Assembly: GCA_026388535.1 (NCBI GenBank)
Contig: JAPLJP010000106.1
Span: 1-54,266, forward strand
DNA length: 54,266 nucleotides
Reading direction: 5' to 3'
From: Deltaproteobacteria bacterium
Lineage (GTDB): Bacteria > Desulfobacterota > Syntrophia > Syntrophales > Smithellaceae
The stretch's first letter is position 1. Every line of letters begins with the position of its first letter. Below the pieces are notes generated by a model. That model was given only the letters and a program-made list of their open reading frames with translations, was not told the DNA's origin and did no database searches. Shown here one piece after another: positions 26,314-35,523 of this stretch. Both the position numbers and the translations under genes were made by a program.

Positions 26314-27888
26314 TTGAAATACTCTACAAGCAATAAGAATATCGTAATGGTGGGGTTTGGTCTTTTCGTGCTGATATTTGTTTTCGGCTGTGCTGAGGGA
26401 CTTAACAACCAGAAGAAAGATGATTTTATGGATAAATGGTCCACTTTAGCCGAGAACTCCGAGGGACATTCTCCTTCCGCTGAAACCAAAAAAATTAATG
26501 TGAAAGCTATAACGGAAAAACAAGTTCCGTCTACGCCGCTGTTGGGACCGGAATTAAAAAAACTGCCTGTAACGCCAATTCATTTGACCATGCGCCAGGC
26601 GGATCTCAAAGCAGTATTGCGGGCGATGGCCAAGTCTGTTGGTATGAATATTCTGGTAAAAAACGAGCTGAAGGGTGAAATCAGCGTAGATTTTAAGGGA
26701 GTTCCCTGGGATAAGGCGTTTACCGGATTACTGCGTACCTATGGTTTATCTTATGTCTGGGAAGGCAATATTATCCGGGTAATGACTACAGATGACGTGG
26801 AACAGGACTTAAAACGCAAAGTGCAATTGCGAGATATTCAATGGGTTGATCCTCTTTTGGAACCGGTAGTGATAAACATTGATTACGCCGACCCCAAAAA
26901 ATTGGGAGAAACGCTTCAGGATTTTCTGACCAAAGATAAGGATGGAAAAGCGCGCGGATCGGTTAAGGTTGATGAACACAGTAATTCTCTCGTTATTTCA
27001 GCCACTCGTGATGACCTTGCCAAGATACTGCCCATTATTGAAAAACTGGATAAACCTACGCCCCAGATTTTAATTAAAGCCAATATCGTGGAAACAACCA
27101 AAGGAATTGCCCGCGATTTGGGAATTATGTGGGGAGGATACAATAAGAGTTCTAAGGTTGCTGGTAATGATGATCTTATTGTGACAGGTGGTGGCACTTC
27201 TCCTCTGGGTAGTATAGGAGGAAAAGGATTAGGAGTGAATTTTCCGGCTGATACATCCGGATCTGCGATTGTTACTCCCATGGGTGCTTTAGGTTTGTTA
27301 TTCGGAAAGATTGGCGGGAATTTATTAGAGGTACAATTACAGGCCTTGCAGCAGGATAATAAGTTGAATATTCTCTCCAGTCCGTCCATTACAACCTTAG
27401 ACAACCAGAAAGCATATACGGAAAATGGTGAAAGAGTTCCCTTCGTTACACTTACATCCGTCAGTGGTGGCACACCTACTCAAACTACCACTTTTGTAGA
27501 CGTTGTATTGCGCCTGGAAATTACGCCGCATGTAATTGACGGTAAAAATTTAAAAATGACAATTTTAGTGAAAAAAGATGAAGTGGATACGACAAGGAAA
27601 GACAGCTTGGGAGATCCGTACATTATAAAGAAGCAAACTGAAACGGTTTTAATTGTTCAAGATGGAGAGACAATTGTTATTTCCGGTTTAACTAAACAAA
27701 CCAAATTACGTGGGGAAAGTGGCTGGCCGTGGTTAAAGGACATTCCCGTTTTGGGCTGGGCTTTTAAATCGGATAGTAAAAGCGATAATATGGAAGAAGT
27801 TCTTATATTTATTACTCCTCATGTACTGCAAGTTGGTAGTAATAATCAGAAGGCATCTTCGGTTGAACAAAATATAAAAGAAAATTAA
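26314..27888 (+). CDS. mshL: Outer-membrane secretin (MshL/PilQ type)
   Basis: Forms the outer-membrane channel for the pilus. I prefer TTG 26314 to ATG 26293 because GGAGG (26301-26305) then lies 8 nt upstream; the product of about 524 residues starts with a lipoprotein-like signal (GFGLFVLIFVFGC). Domains: a short STN/N0-like domain (MRQADLKAVLRAMAKSVGMNI), an N1 region (VDEHSNSLVISATRDDLAKI), then the secretin core (VETTKGIARDLGIMWGG; VPFVTLTSVSGG; GETIVISGLTK; WPWLKDIPVLGWAFK). The order fits MshL. It ends 90 bp before the ATPase gene. Confidence 0.92.
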   Translation: MKYSTSNKNIVMVGFGLFVLIFVFGCAEGLNNQKKDDFMDKWSTLAENSEGHSPSAETKKINVKAITEKQVPSTPLLGPELKKLPVTPIHLTMRQADLKAVLRAMAKSVGMNILVKNELKGEISVDFKGVPWDKAFTGLLRTYGLSYVWEGNIIRVMTTDDVEQDLKRKVQLRDIQWVDPLLEPVVINIDYADPKKLGETLQDFLTKDKDGKARGSVKVDEHSNSLVISATRDDLAKILPIIEKLDKPTPQILIKANIVETTKGIARDLGIMWGGYNKSSKVAGNDDLIVTGGGTSPLGSIGGKGLGVNFPADTSGSAIVTPMGALGLLFGKIGGNLLEVQLQALQQDNKLNILSSPSITTLDNQKAYTENGERVPFVTLTSVSGGTPTQTTTFVDVVLRLEITPHVIDGKNLKMTILVKKDEVDTTRKDSLGDPYIIKKQTETVLIVQDGETIVISGLTKQTKLRGESGWPWLKDIPVLGWAFKSDSKSDNMEEVLIFITPHVLQVGSNNQKASSVEQNIKEN

Positions 27889-27978
27889 CAAGTCAAATGG
27901 CAATGGAACATACGAAAAAATAAAAAGGGGTTGGGCTCGAAACAATAGCCGATGTAAGCAGCAAGATGGCGTTTAAAA

Positions 27979-29520
27979 ATGAATTATTACGATATTCTCA
28001 ATCTTAAAAAAGAGCCATTTTCCAACTCCCCGGAACCGGAATTTCTATTTCAATTGCCACAGCATACGGATTGTTTACAAAGGCTGGAATTAGCTGTTCG
28101 ACTACGCCGCGGAATTAATGTGGTAATAGGAGACATCGGTACCGGAAAAACTACTTTATGTCGTAAACTTATCCAGAACCTTTCCTCTGCTCCTGAAGAT
28201 TCTACGGAAATTGAAACTTACCTTTTACTTGATCCGGCATTTAACAACGCCGTTGAATTCCTTCAGACGGTTGCTTTGATGCTGGGAATTAAAGATTTAA
28301 ATAATTGCGAAAGCGAGTGGCATTTAAAAGAAAGAATTAAGACATATCTCTTCAGTAAAGGCGTGGATGAAAAAAGAATAGTTGTCCTGATTATTGACGA
28401 AGGACAGAAAATTCCCGAAAACTGCCTGGAAATTTTGCGGGAATTTCTTAATTACGAAACAAATAATTTTAAGTTGCTGCAAATAATAATTTTTGCTCAA
28501 AAAGAATTCCAAAAAATTCTTAAGAAGCGCGCTAATCTTTTTGATCGGGTTAATCTTCTCTATCAACTCTATCCTCTGAACTTTAGACAAACACAAGCGA
28601 TGATCAACTATCGGCTCAGCGTCGCGAGAGATTTTGAAATCAAACCATCTCTGTTCAGCTTTGGGGGGCTTGCCGCTGTTTATCAGGCTACGGGAGGCTA
28701 TCCGCGCAAAATTATTTTTCTTTGTCATCAAATAATTCTAAAGATGATCATTCGTAGCAAGAAAAAAGCCGGCTGGTTTTTGGTCAGAAGCTGTGTAAAT
28801 GAAATGACAACCCCATTACTTAAAAAATTAAGATTGGCGCTGGAGAGTGTTTTAATTATCATTGCTCTGGGTCTTTCGATAAGCACAATATTATTTCAGT
28901 ATCGAGATGCTGACGCGCATAAACAAACACCGGCAGTTTCCATTGTTCCCGAAGTTAAACAGGCGCCCCCGGTTTCCATTGCTCCTGATTCGATAATTAT
29001 TCAGAAAGATGAAAAACATGATGTTAAAATTCCTGATTATATTGGAAGATTAACAATGCCCCAAAAAAGAACCATCTGGTGGACACTGTATAATATTTAT
29101 GGTGAAACAAGTTCCGATATTATGGACTCGGTTATTACAGCCAATCCTCATATTAAAAATAGAAATATAATTGCGGAAGGAACTATTGTTGCACTTCCAT
29201 CAATTCCCGCGGATATAAAACCCGTAAATAAAGACGATATTGTTGTTGTGGTGGAGAGTGGAAAAGATCTGGAAAAGATGTATAATATTTTTCGTAACAA
29301 TCCTGATGAGAAAAAGATGCCTCCATTGGTTTTCTTTTCCTTCTGGAATAAAAAAGAAGGGATTGAATTTGCGATTGTTATTGATAAATGTTTCCAAAAC
29401 ATCAGTGCCGCAGAAGAGGCTATTGGCAAATTACCACCTGTAATTGCCGCCAAAACAAAAATTTTATCTCAATGGGATGCGGATACGGTTTTTTTCAATC
29501 GCCGCGCATTGCAACATTGA
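27979..29520 (+). CDS. mshM: ExeA/MshM-like AAA ATPase with periplasmic C-terminus
   Basis: A 513-residue protein. Residues 1-280 are an ExeA-type AAA domain: it starts with YYDILNLKKEPFSNSPEPEF, Walker A is GDIGTGKTT (51-59) and Walker B is VVLIIDEGQ (135-143). A membrane helix (about 289-307) leads to a periplasmic part with a LysM-like stretch (about 360-405; WWTLYNIYGE...ANPHIKN...IVALPSI) and a final domain of unknown type. ExeA relatives help to seat the secretin in the peptidoglycan. The extra C-terminal part may do the work of the missing mshN. Confidence 0.85.
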   Translation: MNYYDILNLKKEPFSNSPEPEFLFQLPQHTDCLQRLELAVRLRRGINVVIGDIGTGKTTLCRKLIQNLSSAPEDSTEIETYLLLDPAFNNAVEFLQTVALMLGIKDLNNCESEWHLKERIKTYLFSKGVDEKRIVVLIIDEGQKIPENCLEILREFLNYETNNFKLLQIIIFAQKEFQKILKKRANLFDRVNLLYQLYPLNFRQTQAMINYRLSVARDFEIKPSLFSFGGLAAVYQATGGYPRKIIFLCHQIILKMIIRSKKKAGWFLVRSCVNEMTTPLLKKLRLALESVLIIIALGLSISTILFQYRDADAHKQTPAVSIVPEVKQAPPVSIAPDSIIIQKDEKHDVKIPDYIGRLTMPQKRTIWWTLYNIYGETSSDIMDSVITANPHIKNRNIIAEGTIVALPSIPADIKPVNKDDIVVVVESGKDLEKMYNIFRNNPDEKKMPPLVFFSFWNKKEGIEFAIVIDKCFQNISAAEEAIGKLPPVIAAKTKILSQWDADTVFFNRRALQH

Positions 29521-29543
29521 GGTGATAATTATCCGGAGGATAA

Positions 29544-31247
29544 ATGAAAAGTAAAAAACGTCTCGGTGAGATACTTGTAAAGAATGGACTTTTAACCGAA
29601 GAAATGCTCGGCAAAGTCTTAAATGATCAAAAGAAAACCGATCTAAAATTCGGCCAGTATTTAATACGACAGGGAATCGTTCAGGAAAAACAAATAATAG
29701 ATTTATTGAGCGATCAACTCAACATTAAAAAATATCAAATGAACGATTTTCCTTTAGATCTGGAACTGGTGCGTTATATTCCCATTGAAATCGCGCAAAA
29801 AAATCAAGTAGTTCCTTTAAAAACAAAGGGAAATCTATTGATGATCGCAATTGTTGATCCTCTGGAAATAACAATCCTGGATTCCATCGAAAAATTAACA
29901 AACATGGAGGTTGAACCTGTAATTTGTTCGGAAACGGAAATCAATCAGCTCATCAATAGTATGTACGGCATGCAATCAGATTTGGGTGATATTATGAGCA
30001 CCATGGAAGTAGAATCCAAGGTCGAAGAAGACTCGGAGAATAAAGATGAAGTTCAAGTCGCCTCGCTGCAGGATATGGCGGGAGAAGCACTGGTTGTTCG
30101 TTTGACTAATTCTATTTTTGCTCAGGCTATTCGCGATAAAGCAAGTGATATCCATATCAGTCCGCAACAAACTACGGTACAGTTGCGTTATCGTATTGAC
30201 GGAAAACTGATCGAAATGCCTTCACCCCCCAAGTCTTTATTTTTGTCCGTCATTGCCCGCGTGAAGATTTTAGCCAATATGGACATTACTGTTTCCAGAA
30301 TTCCTCAAGACGGCCGGTTTACGCTCAAAATAGAAAATAAGGAAATTAATGTCAGAGTTTCCTCAATTCCCACAATTCACGGGGAAAATATTGTCATGCG
30401 TCTATTGGATATGAGCTCAGGTATTTATACGCTGAACCGTTTGGGCATGGATGCCGAAGATATGGCAAAAATTGAAAGTATGTGCATTAAACCTTACGGG
30501 ATGATTTTAAGCACCGGCCCGACAGGAAGCGGCAAAAGCACCAGTCTTTACGCAATTCTAAATTCAATAAACAAACCGGATATAAATATAATTACATTGG
30601 AAGATCCCGTAGAATACAGAGTTAATGCTATTCGCCAGGTGCAGTTAAACCGCAAAGCGGGAATGACATTTGCCGGTGGTTTGCGTTCAATTCTTCGTCA
30701 GGATCCGGATGTTATTATGGTGGGTGAAATAAGGGACGCGGAAACTGCCGCGGTAGCCGTGCAAGCGGCGCAGACCGGACATAGACTTTTAAGCACTGTG
30801 CATACTAATGATGCCGCGGGAGTTATAACACGATTTATTGATATGGGCATTGAACCTTTCCTGATTTCATCTGTATTGATAGTTTCTTTTGCTCAAAGAT
30901 TAGTACGTACCGTTTGCCCTTATTGCAAGGAACATTATGATCCTCCGGCAAATGCTCTTGCCGCTTTAGGAATAACGGCGGCGGAAGCAGTAAACGCTGA
31001 TTTTCAGCGCGGTAAAGGATGCAGTCAGTGCAAAAACACCGGTTACAAGGGAAGAACAGGTATTTTTGAAGTTTTAGTCGTTGATGAGATGGTTCAAGAA
31101 ATGATTGTCAAGCAAAGACCGAGCCCGGAAATTACGCGTGCAACTGTAGCTGCCGGTAAACTGAAAACACTGAAAGAAGATGCCGCTAAAAAAGTAATTC
31201 AAGGAATTACAACTCTGGAAGAGGCGGTTTCCACTGTTATGGCTTAG
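29544..31247 (+). CDS. mshE: Pilus extension ATPase with c-di-GMP-binding MshEN domain
   Basis: A 567-residue GspE/PilB-family ATPase. The N-terminus holds two tandem 24-residue motifs of the MshEN type: residues 6-29 (RLG, L11, V12, G15, L22, L26, Q29) fit perfectly, and 35-58 fit with K35 and F36 in place of R and L; the spacer is 5 residues. MshEN domains bind cyclic di-GMP. The ATPase core has Walker A GPTGSGKS (K331), an Asp box (MVGEIRDAETAA), a His box (STVHTNDA) and a four-Cys zinc knuckle (CPYC...CSQC). A GGAGG ribosome site precedes the ATG. No retraction ATPase (PilT) is in the window. Confidence 0.93.
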   Translation: MKSKKRLGEILVKNGLLTEEMLGKVLNDQKKTDLKFGQYLIRQGIVQEKQIIDLLSDQLNIKKYQMNDFPLDLELVRYIPIEIAQKNQVVPLKTKGNLLMIAIVDPLEITILDSIEKLTNMEVEPVICSETEINQLINSMYGMQSDLGDIMSTMEVESKVEEDSENKDEVQVASLQDMAGEALVVRLTNSIFAQAIRDKASDIHISPQQTTVQLRYRIDGKLIEMPSPPKSLFLSVIARVKILANMDITVSRIPQDGRFTLKIENKEINVRVSSIPTIHGENIVMRLLDMSSGIYTLNRLGMDAEDMAKIESMCIKPYGMILSTGPTGSGKSTSLYAILNSINKPDINIITLEDPVEYRVNAIRQVQLNRKAGMTFAGGLRSILRQDPDVIMVGEIRDAETAAVAVQAAQTGHRLLSTVHTNDAAGVITRFIDMGIEPFLISSVLIVSFAQRLVRTVCPYCKEHYDPPANALAALGITAAEAVNADFQRGKGCSQCKNTGYKGRTGIFEVLVVDEMVQEMIVKQRPSPEITRATVAAGKLKTLKEDAAKKVIQGITTLEEAVSTVMA

Positions 31248-31265
31248 ACTAAAGAAGGATAAAAA

Positions 31266-32489
31266 ATGCCCAAATATATTTATCAAGCAATCAATCAGAA
31301 TGGAGAGGAAATATCCGGTAATTTAGAAGCTGAATCAGTTGAGGTGGCAACTTTCATTCTGGGTTCCCGTGATCTTATACCATCAAAGATCAAGGAACAA
31401 AGTAAATCTGAGAGTGATCTCTGGTTGAAAGTTTTATCCTTAACAAACAAAGTTAAAACGATGGATCTGGTAATGTTTACAAAGCAGTTCCATTCTATGT
31501 TAGTTGCCGGTATACCGATTTTAAGAATATTGTCTATTTTGGAGGAACAGACAGAGAACAAAAGTTTAAAACAAGCAATATCAAAGGTTGTTAAAGATAT
31601 TAATCAGGGTTCATCTTTTTCGGACGCATTGCAGAAATTCCCCGGGATATTTGATCGCCTTTATTGCGATATGATCAAGGCGGGAGAAATCAGCGGAAAT
31701 GTGCCGATTGTATTAGAGCGTCTGATTTACATTATTGAACATGAAGCAAAGGTCAAGGCAGATATTAAATCGGCATTGAGATACCCTATAATAGTTCTTG
31801 TCGCCTTATCCGCTGCGTTTGTGGTTCTTTTAACTTTTGTGATACCTCAATTCGCTTCCGTTTTCAGCAGCGCTGGTTTGGTTTTACCGTGGCCGACAAA
31901 AATGGCCATGCTTATGTATGCTTTTATTTCCAAATTCTGGTATTTGATTCTTGCTGTAATAGTGGCAATTGTTCTTGGCTTGCGATTTTATTTTAAAACA
32001 AGCAATGGCAGGTTCGTAAGGGATTCTATTTTATTAGAAATGCCTATAGTAGGGCCGGTATTTCAAAAGGCGGCATTATCTCGCTTTGCCAGTATCTTTG
32101 CAATTTTGCAAAGCAGCGGCGTTCCTATTATGCAATCATTGACAATCCTTTCCGCGACAATGGGTAATGAGGCCCTTTCACGAACTTTTGATAATATCCG
32201 TGAGCGTATTAAAGAAGGCGCCGGGATTTCCGCGCCACTAAAATCGGCAAAATATTTTACCCCTATGGTTGTTGATATGATCGCGATTGGTGAAGAGTCA
32301 GGGAAGATTGATGAAATGCTGCGGGCTGTTGCGATTCATTATGATAGTGAGGTTGAATATGCGATTAAAGGTCTTTCCGACGCAATAGGTCCTATTCTCA
32401 TTGTTGGTTTGGCCGCGGTTGTCGGCTTTTTTGCCCTGGCCATATTTTTGCCTATGTGGGATCTTACAAAACTTGCAACACATCATTGA
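31266..32489 (+). CDS. mshG: Inner-membrane platform protein (MshG/PilC/GspF family)
   Basis: A 407-residue polytopic protein with two T2SSF domains, (KTMDLVMFTKQFHSMLVAGIP) at about 60-185 and (LSRFASIFAILQSSGVPIMQS) at about 270-395, and three membrane segments near 170-195, 220-240 and 375-395. It anchors the assembly ATPase and pushes pilins into the fibre. It starts 18 bp after the ATPase stop. The 134-bp gap that follows separates it from the sigma-54 activator; no terminator was seen there. Confidence 0.93.
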   Translation: MPKYIYQAINQNGEEISGNLEAESVEVATFILGSRDLIPSKIKEQSKSESDLWLKVLSLTNKVKTMDLVMFTKQFHSMLVAGIPILRILSILEEQTENKSLKQAISKVVKDINQGSSFSDALQKFPGIFDRLYCDMIKAGEISGNVPIVLERLIYIIEHEAKVKADIKSALRYPIIVLVALSAAFVVLLTFVIPQFASVFSSAGLVLPWPTKMAMLMYAFISKFWYLILAVIVAIVLGLRFYFKTSNGRFVRDSILLEMPIVGPVFQKAALSRFASIFAILQSSGVPIMQSLTILSATMGNEALSRTFDNIRERIKEGAGISAPLKSAKYFTPMVVDMIAIGEESGKIDEMLRAVAIHYDSEVEYAIKGLSDAIGPILIVGLAAVVGFFALAIFLPMWDLTKLATHH

Positions 32490-32623
32490 TGATGGAACCA
32501 AAAAACTGGACAAATCTTTAGGTATTCTCTGACACCCTGAAAGGCACGCGATGGCAAAAGCGGCAATAACTACAACAGGTAAAATCAGACTTCTTACGAA
32601 TTCGGCATTAAATAGACAAAGGA

Positions 32624-33943
32624 ATGAAGAAAAAAAATATTAATATAAGTTTTTATATATTGATTCCGGTAATTTACACTGGAATATCAATGATCGGTAT
32701 TATTTTAACATATCAATTATTTAAACAACACGAAAAAATCAATCAGATATCTTCCCTGAATTTTGTTTATATAATTACAACAATGGCGTTATTCACTTTT
32801 CTTATAAGTTTTCTTCTCCTGCGCTTTTTTTTAAAACCCCTCATAAGATTTGTTAATAAAACGCAGAAAATTTCCATTATTGCCAATTCCCCATTGGGAA
32901 AACAAAAAAAAATAACGGAGGATTTTGACCAAATTACCAAGCTATTTGACAACGTGACGAATATTCTGAGCAATGTTGAAGCAAAAGAATTATTTCCTCA
33001 TATTATCGGCTCCAGCGCCTCTATGCGCAATATTTTTACACAAATTATAAAAGTTGCTTCGACCGATTCCACAGTTCTTATTTCCGGTGAAAGCGGAACA
33101 GGCAAGGAATTGATTGCTTCGAGTATTTACGAGCACAGTATGAGGAAAGGCAAACCTTTTATTAAAATTAATTGTGTGGCCATTCCGGAAGGGTTGCTCG
33201 AAAGTGAACTTTTCGGTCACGAAAGGGGTTCATTTACCGGCGCCACCGAACAAAAAAAAGGAAAATTTGAAATAGCCGACAGAGGCACGGTTTTTCTGGA
33301 TGAAATCGGCGACATGCCCATAGCAACTCAGGCGAAACTCCTGCGTGTCCTGCAGGACAAAGAATTTGAAAGGGTAGGCGGAACAAAGCTTATTCGGGTG
33401 GATATTCGATTTATCGCAGCTACAAATAAGAATTTACCCGAAATGATTAAAAACGGAACATTCAGAGAAGATCTTTATTTCCGTTTAAATGTTTTTCCCA
33501 TTTCTCTTCCAGCTCTCAGAGAGAGAAAAGAAGATATTTTTCCCATAGCAAATTATTTCCTGGATTCTATGACCAAACCGGCAAAGTTATCCACTTCCGC
33601 ACTGCAGGAATTAATCGGTTATTCGTGGCCGGGAAATATCAGAGAATTGAGAAATGTCTTGGAACAAGCTTCTATATTGAGTGAAAATGGTATTATTGAA
33701 CTGCAGCATTTACCGGCACTATTGAAGAAAAATTCGCTAAATATTGTAAATAATATAAGTGATGATATGGCTCTTGAAGCTAAACTTGAGTTAATGGAAA
33801 AAGAGATAATCATTGACGCTTTGAGAAAAACAGGCGGCATTCAAGTAAAGGCGGCAGATATTCTAGGGATAAATCAAAGAAGCCTCTGGCACAGGATTAA
33901 AAAGCTCCAAATAGATGTAAACAGCATAAGAAATCTACAATAA
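32624..33943 (+). CDS. Membrane-bound sigma-54 activator lacking a receiver domain
   Basis: A 439-residue bacterial enhancer-binding protein. Two N-terminal membrane helices (about 7-28 and 43-66) and a short HAMP-like linker replace the usual receiver. The AAA domain has Walker A GESGTGKE (155-162), the sigma-54 contact loop GSFTGA (202-207, Ser as the second residue, a known variant), Walker B TVFLDEIGD and an R-finger region. The C-terminal Fis-type helix-turn-helix (KAADILGINQRSLWHRIKKL) binds DNA. It lies between the platform gene and the pilin gene, 260 bp before the pilin, which has a well-formed -24/-12 promoter. It is the likely activator of that pilin gene and would sense a membrane or envelope signal. 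Confidence 0.9.
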   Translation: MKKKNINISFYILIPVIYTGISMIGIILTYQLFKQHEKINQISSLNFVYIITTMALFTFLISFLLLRFFLKPLIRFVNKTQKISIIANSPLGKQKKITEDFDQITKLFDNVTNILSNVEAKELFPHIIGSSASMRNIFTQIIKVASTDSTVLISGESGTGKELIASSIYEHSMRKGKPFIKINCVAIPEGLLESELFGHERGSFTGATEQKKGKFEIADRGTVFLDEIGDMPIATQAKLLRVLQDKEFERVGGTKLIRVDIRFIAATNKNLPEMIKNGTFREDLYFRLNVFPISLPALRERKEDIFPIANYFLDSMTKPAKLSTSALQELIGYSWPGNIRELRNVLEQASILSENGIIELQHLPALLKKNSLNIVNNISDDMALEAKLELMEKEIIIDALRKTGGIQVKAADILGINQRSLWHRIKKLQIDVNSIRNLQ

Positions 33944-33951
33944 TTGTAGAT
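33933..33951. promoter_or_regulatory. 8-bp palindrome, candidate enhancer site
   Basis: ATCTACAA (33933-33940) and TTGTAGAT (33944-33951) around TAA, which is the stop codon of the activator gene. It lies about 150 bp upstream of the -24/-12 element, a normal distance for a sigma-54 activator binding site. No T-tract follows, so it is not a good terminator. Confidence 0.5.
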
Positions 33952-34101
33952 AAAGCACTAACTTTTGTAATTTTCCGGTGTATCTAGGGGCGGGAATCTT
34001 CGGAATGTTAAAGTTAACAATACAAAAAAGTTTAGTTAATTTAACAAATTAGAAAGGCATAAGTTGGAAAGCTAATAATTTGTTCAGAACACTTCTTCTA
34101 A

Positions 34102-34117
34102 TGGCATATCTTTTGCT
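34102..34117 (+). promoter_or_regulatory. Sigma-54 (-24/-12) promoter of the pilin gene
   Basis: TGGCAT-N5-TTGCT with exact 16-nt geometry (GG at 34103-34104, GC at 34115-34116, 10 nt between), matching the consensus TGGCAC-N5-TTGCA at all but two positions. Transcription would start near 34128, giving a leader of about 75 nt before the pilin ATG. The activator gene lies directly upstream. Confidence 0.85.
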
Positions 34118-34203
34118 TTTTAATTAAATGTATTTATTAGTAATTTTAAAAAAGCGTTAAGAGTTAATAATAAATTTTACATTAATTAAGAAAGGAGAAA
34201 AAA

Positions 34204-34584
34204 ATGTTAAGAAATGAAAAAGGTTTTACGTTGATCGAAATCATCGCCGTGCTGGTGATCTTGGGAATCTTGGCCGCGGTAGCTATTCCAAGATACTTAG
34301 ACTTGATGGCTGAATCAAGAAGAAATGCTGCGCAAAGTGCCGTTGCAGAAGTGCAGGCACGTGCAAGTAATCTTTATGCTAGAAGTCTTTTAGCCGGAGC
34401 TGCGTTGGCTGATTGTGCTGCTGTTGCAGGAGCTGTTGGTACCAGTTTAACAGCTCAGTCTCTTGGTGATTTCACAGTTACTAACCCACCTACCTGCACA
34501 GGTGCTAACATGACAATTACTGTAACGGCAGTAAAAGGCGAACCAGTAAATGTAACAGGAACTTGGACTTATCCATTGCCATAA
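34204..34584 (+). CDS. Type IV major pilin (MshA-like)
   Basis: A 126-residue prepilin with a short leader cut after Gly7 (NEKG|FTLIEI), Phe+1, Glu+5 and the long hydrophobic helix (AVLVILGILAAVAIPRYLD). Two Cys (in ALADCAA and PPTCTGA) probably form the C-terminal disulfide loop. A strong GAAAGGAG lies before the ATG. It has its own sigma-54 promoter and its own terminator, which fits a highly expressed major pilin. The protein is short and Ala/Thr-rich. Confidence 0.94.
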   Translation: MLRNEKGFTLIEIIAVLVILGILAAVAIPRYLDLMAESRRNAAQSAVAEVQARASNLYARSLLAGAALADCAAVAGAVGTSLTAQSLGDFTVTNPPTCTGANMTITVTAVKGEPVNVTGTWTYPLP

Positions 34585-34612
34585 GATAAATAAAAAGAAA
34601 TACGTTTAGGAG

Positions 34613-34645
34613 AAAATAGCGTGAGGTGACTCACGCTATTTTTTT
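34613..34645 (+). terminator. Strong intrinsic terminator of the pilin gene
   Basis: Stem ATAGCGTGAG (34616-34625) with CTCACGCTAT (34630-34639), loop GTGA, extended by A-T pairs, then a run of seven T. It begins 29 nt after the pilin stop and isolates the pilin transcript from the genes that follow. Positions 34646-34796 hold nothing that I recognise. Confidence 0.93.
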
Positions 34646-34796
34646 CTTTATTTTTCAATTAATGTATGAATTTTATGGCGAAATAATAAGCATCATTAAT
34701 TTCTCCAGCAATAATAGAGCCTCTTTCATGTTCATTTCGAACCTCTTGCAGTTAGTTCTCCGCTTTTAAGGTTTATTGATATCAGTCTAAATTTAC

Positions 34797-34825
34797 TTGA
34801 TATTAGATTGTTGCGGTAATATTAT
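34797..34825 (+). promoter_or_regulatory. Candidate sigma-70 promoter of the ECF sigma operon
   Basis: TTGATA (34797-34802), a 17-bp spacer and TATTAT (34820-34825), each five of six to consensus, about 70 nt before the ATG at 34894. Confidence 0.6.
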
Positions 34826-34893
34826 TAATCATATTAAAAAGTATTGCGGTTGCGGCATGTCAAGGCAGTTGAACAATATCTCTTAAAAGCCAA

Positions 34894-35472
34894 ATGACAA
34901 TGGATCAAAAAACCGAGATCGAAATTATTATCAGAGTTTTGAAGGGTGACAAGCAGGCTTTTGCAATGCTTGTTGAAGAGTATAAAACACCTATTTATAA
35001 TTTAGCTTACCGCATGACAAGAAATTCAGCGGATGCCGAGGATCTGGCCCAGGATACCTTTTTTCGTTCCTTCAACCAATTGTCTCATTACGATACAACC
35101 CGCAGCTTTTACACCTGGCTCTATACGATCAGCCTTAATCTTATCCGCAACCACCTGAAAAAAACAGGCCGTCGCCGACAGACAAATTTCTATCAACGGG
35201 AGGTACCATCCGATGTTCTGGCTTCTGATAAGGAATCGGAAGCTTTACGGGAAACCGCTGAAAGAGATGAGCAGCTCAAAGAGAAGGTAGAGAAACTGGA
35301 AAATTGCCTGCATAAGTTATCTCCGGAGATTCGCGAATTGCTTGTTTTGCGCTTCTATCAGGGACTTTCCTTTGAAGCAATTGCCGAAATCACAGGTCTT
35401 TCTCAAAGTGCCGTCAAAATGCGGGTCTATAGAGGATTGGAAAAATTACAAAAAGATTTTGAAACAATGTGA
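34894..35472 (+). CDS. ECF-family RNA polymerase sigma factor
   Basis: A 192-residue group 4 sigma factor. Region 2 (about 22-90) contains YNLAYRMTRNSADAEDLAQDTF and the -10 contact stretch YTWLYTISLNLIRNHLKK. Region 4 (about 130-187) has LPEIRELLV-like LSPEIRELLVLRFYQGLSFEAIAEITG and the recognition helix SQSAVKMRVYRGLEKL. It follows the pilin terminator and precedes a small membrane protein that may be its anti-sigma factor, with the minor-pilin genes translation-coupled after it. It probably controls this or a surface-related regulon; this is inference. Confidence 0.92.
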   Translation: MTMDQKTEIEIIIRVLKGDKQAFAMLVEEYKTPIYNLAYRMTRNSADAEDLAQDTFFRSFNQLSHYDTTRSFYTWLYTISLNLIRNHLKKTGRRRQTNFYQREVPSDVLASDKESEALRETAERDEQLKEKVEKLENCLHKLSPEIRELLVLRFYQGLSFEAIAEITGLSQSAVKMRVYRGLEKLQKDFETM

Positions 35473-35523
35473 CTTTTAGCAGGTAAGGTTGTATATATTT
35501 ATATAAAGGAGATTTTGCGGATA

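Noticed and set aside
27890-27978. TGGCAATGG before the ExeA-like gene as a sigma-54 site
   Set aside because: There is no TTGC element at the required distance.
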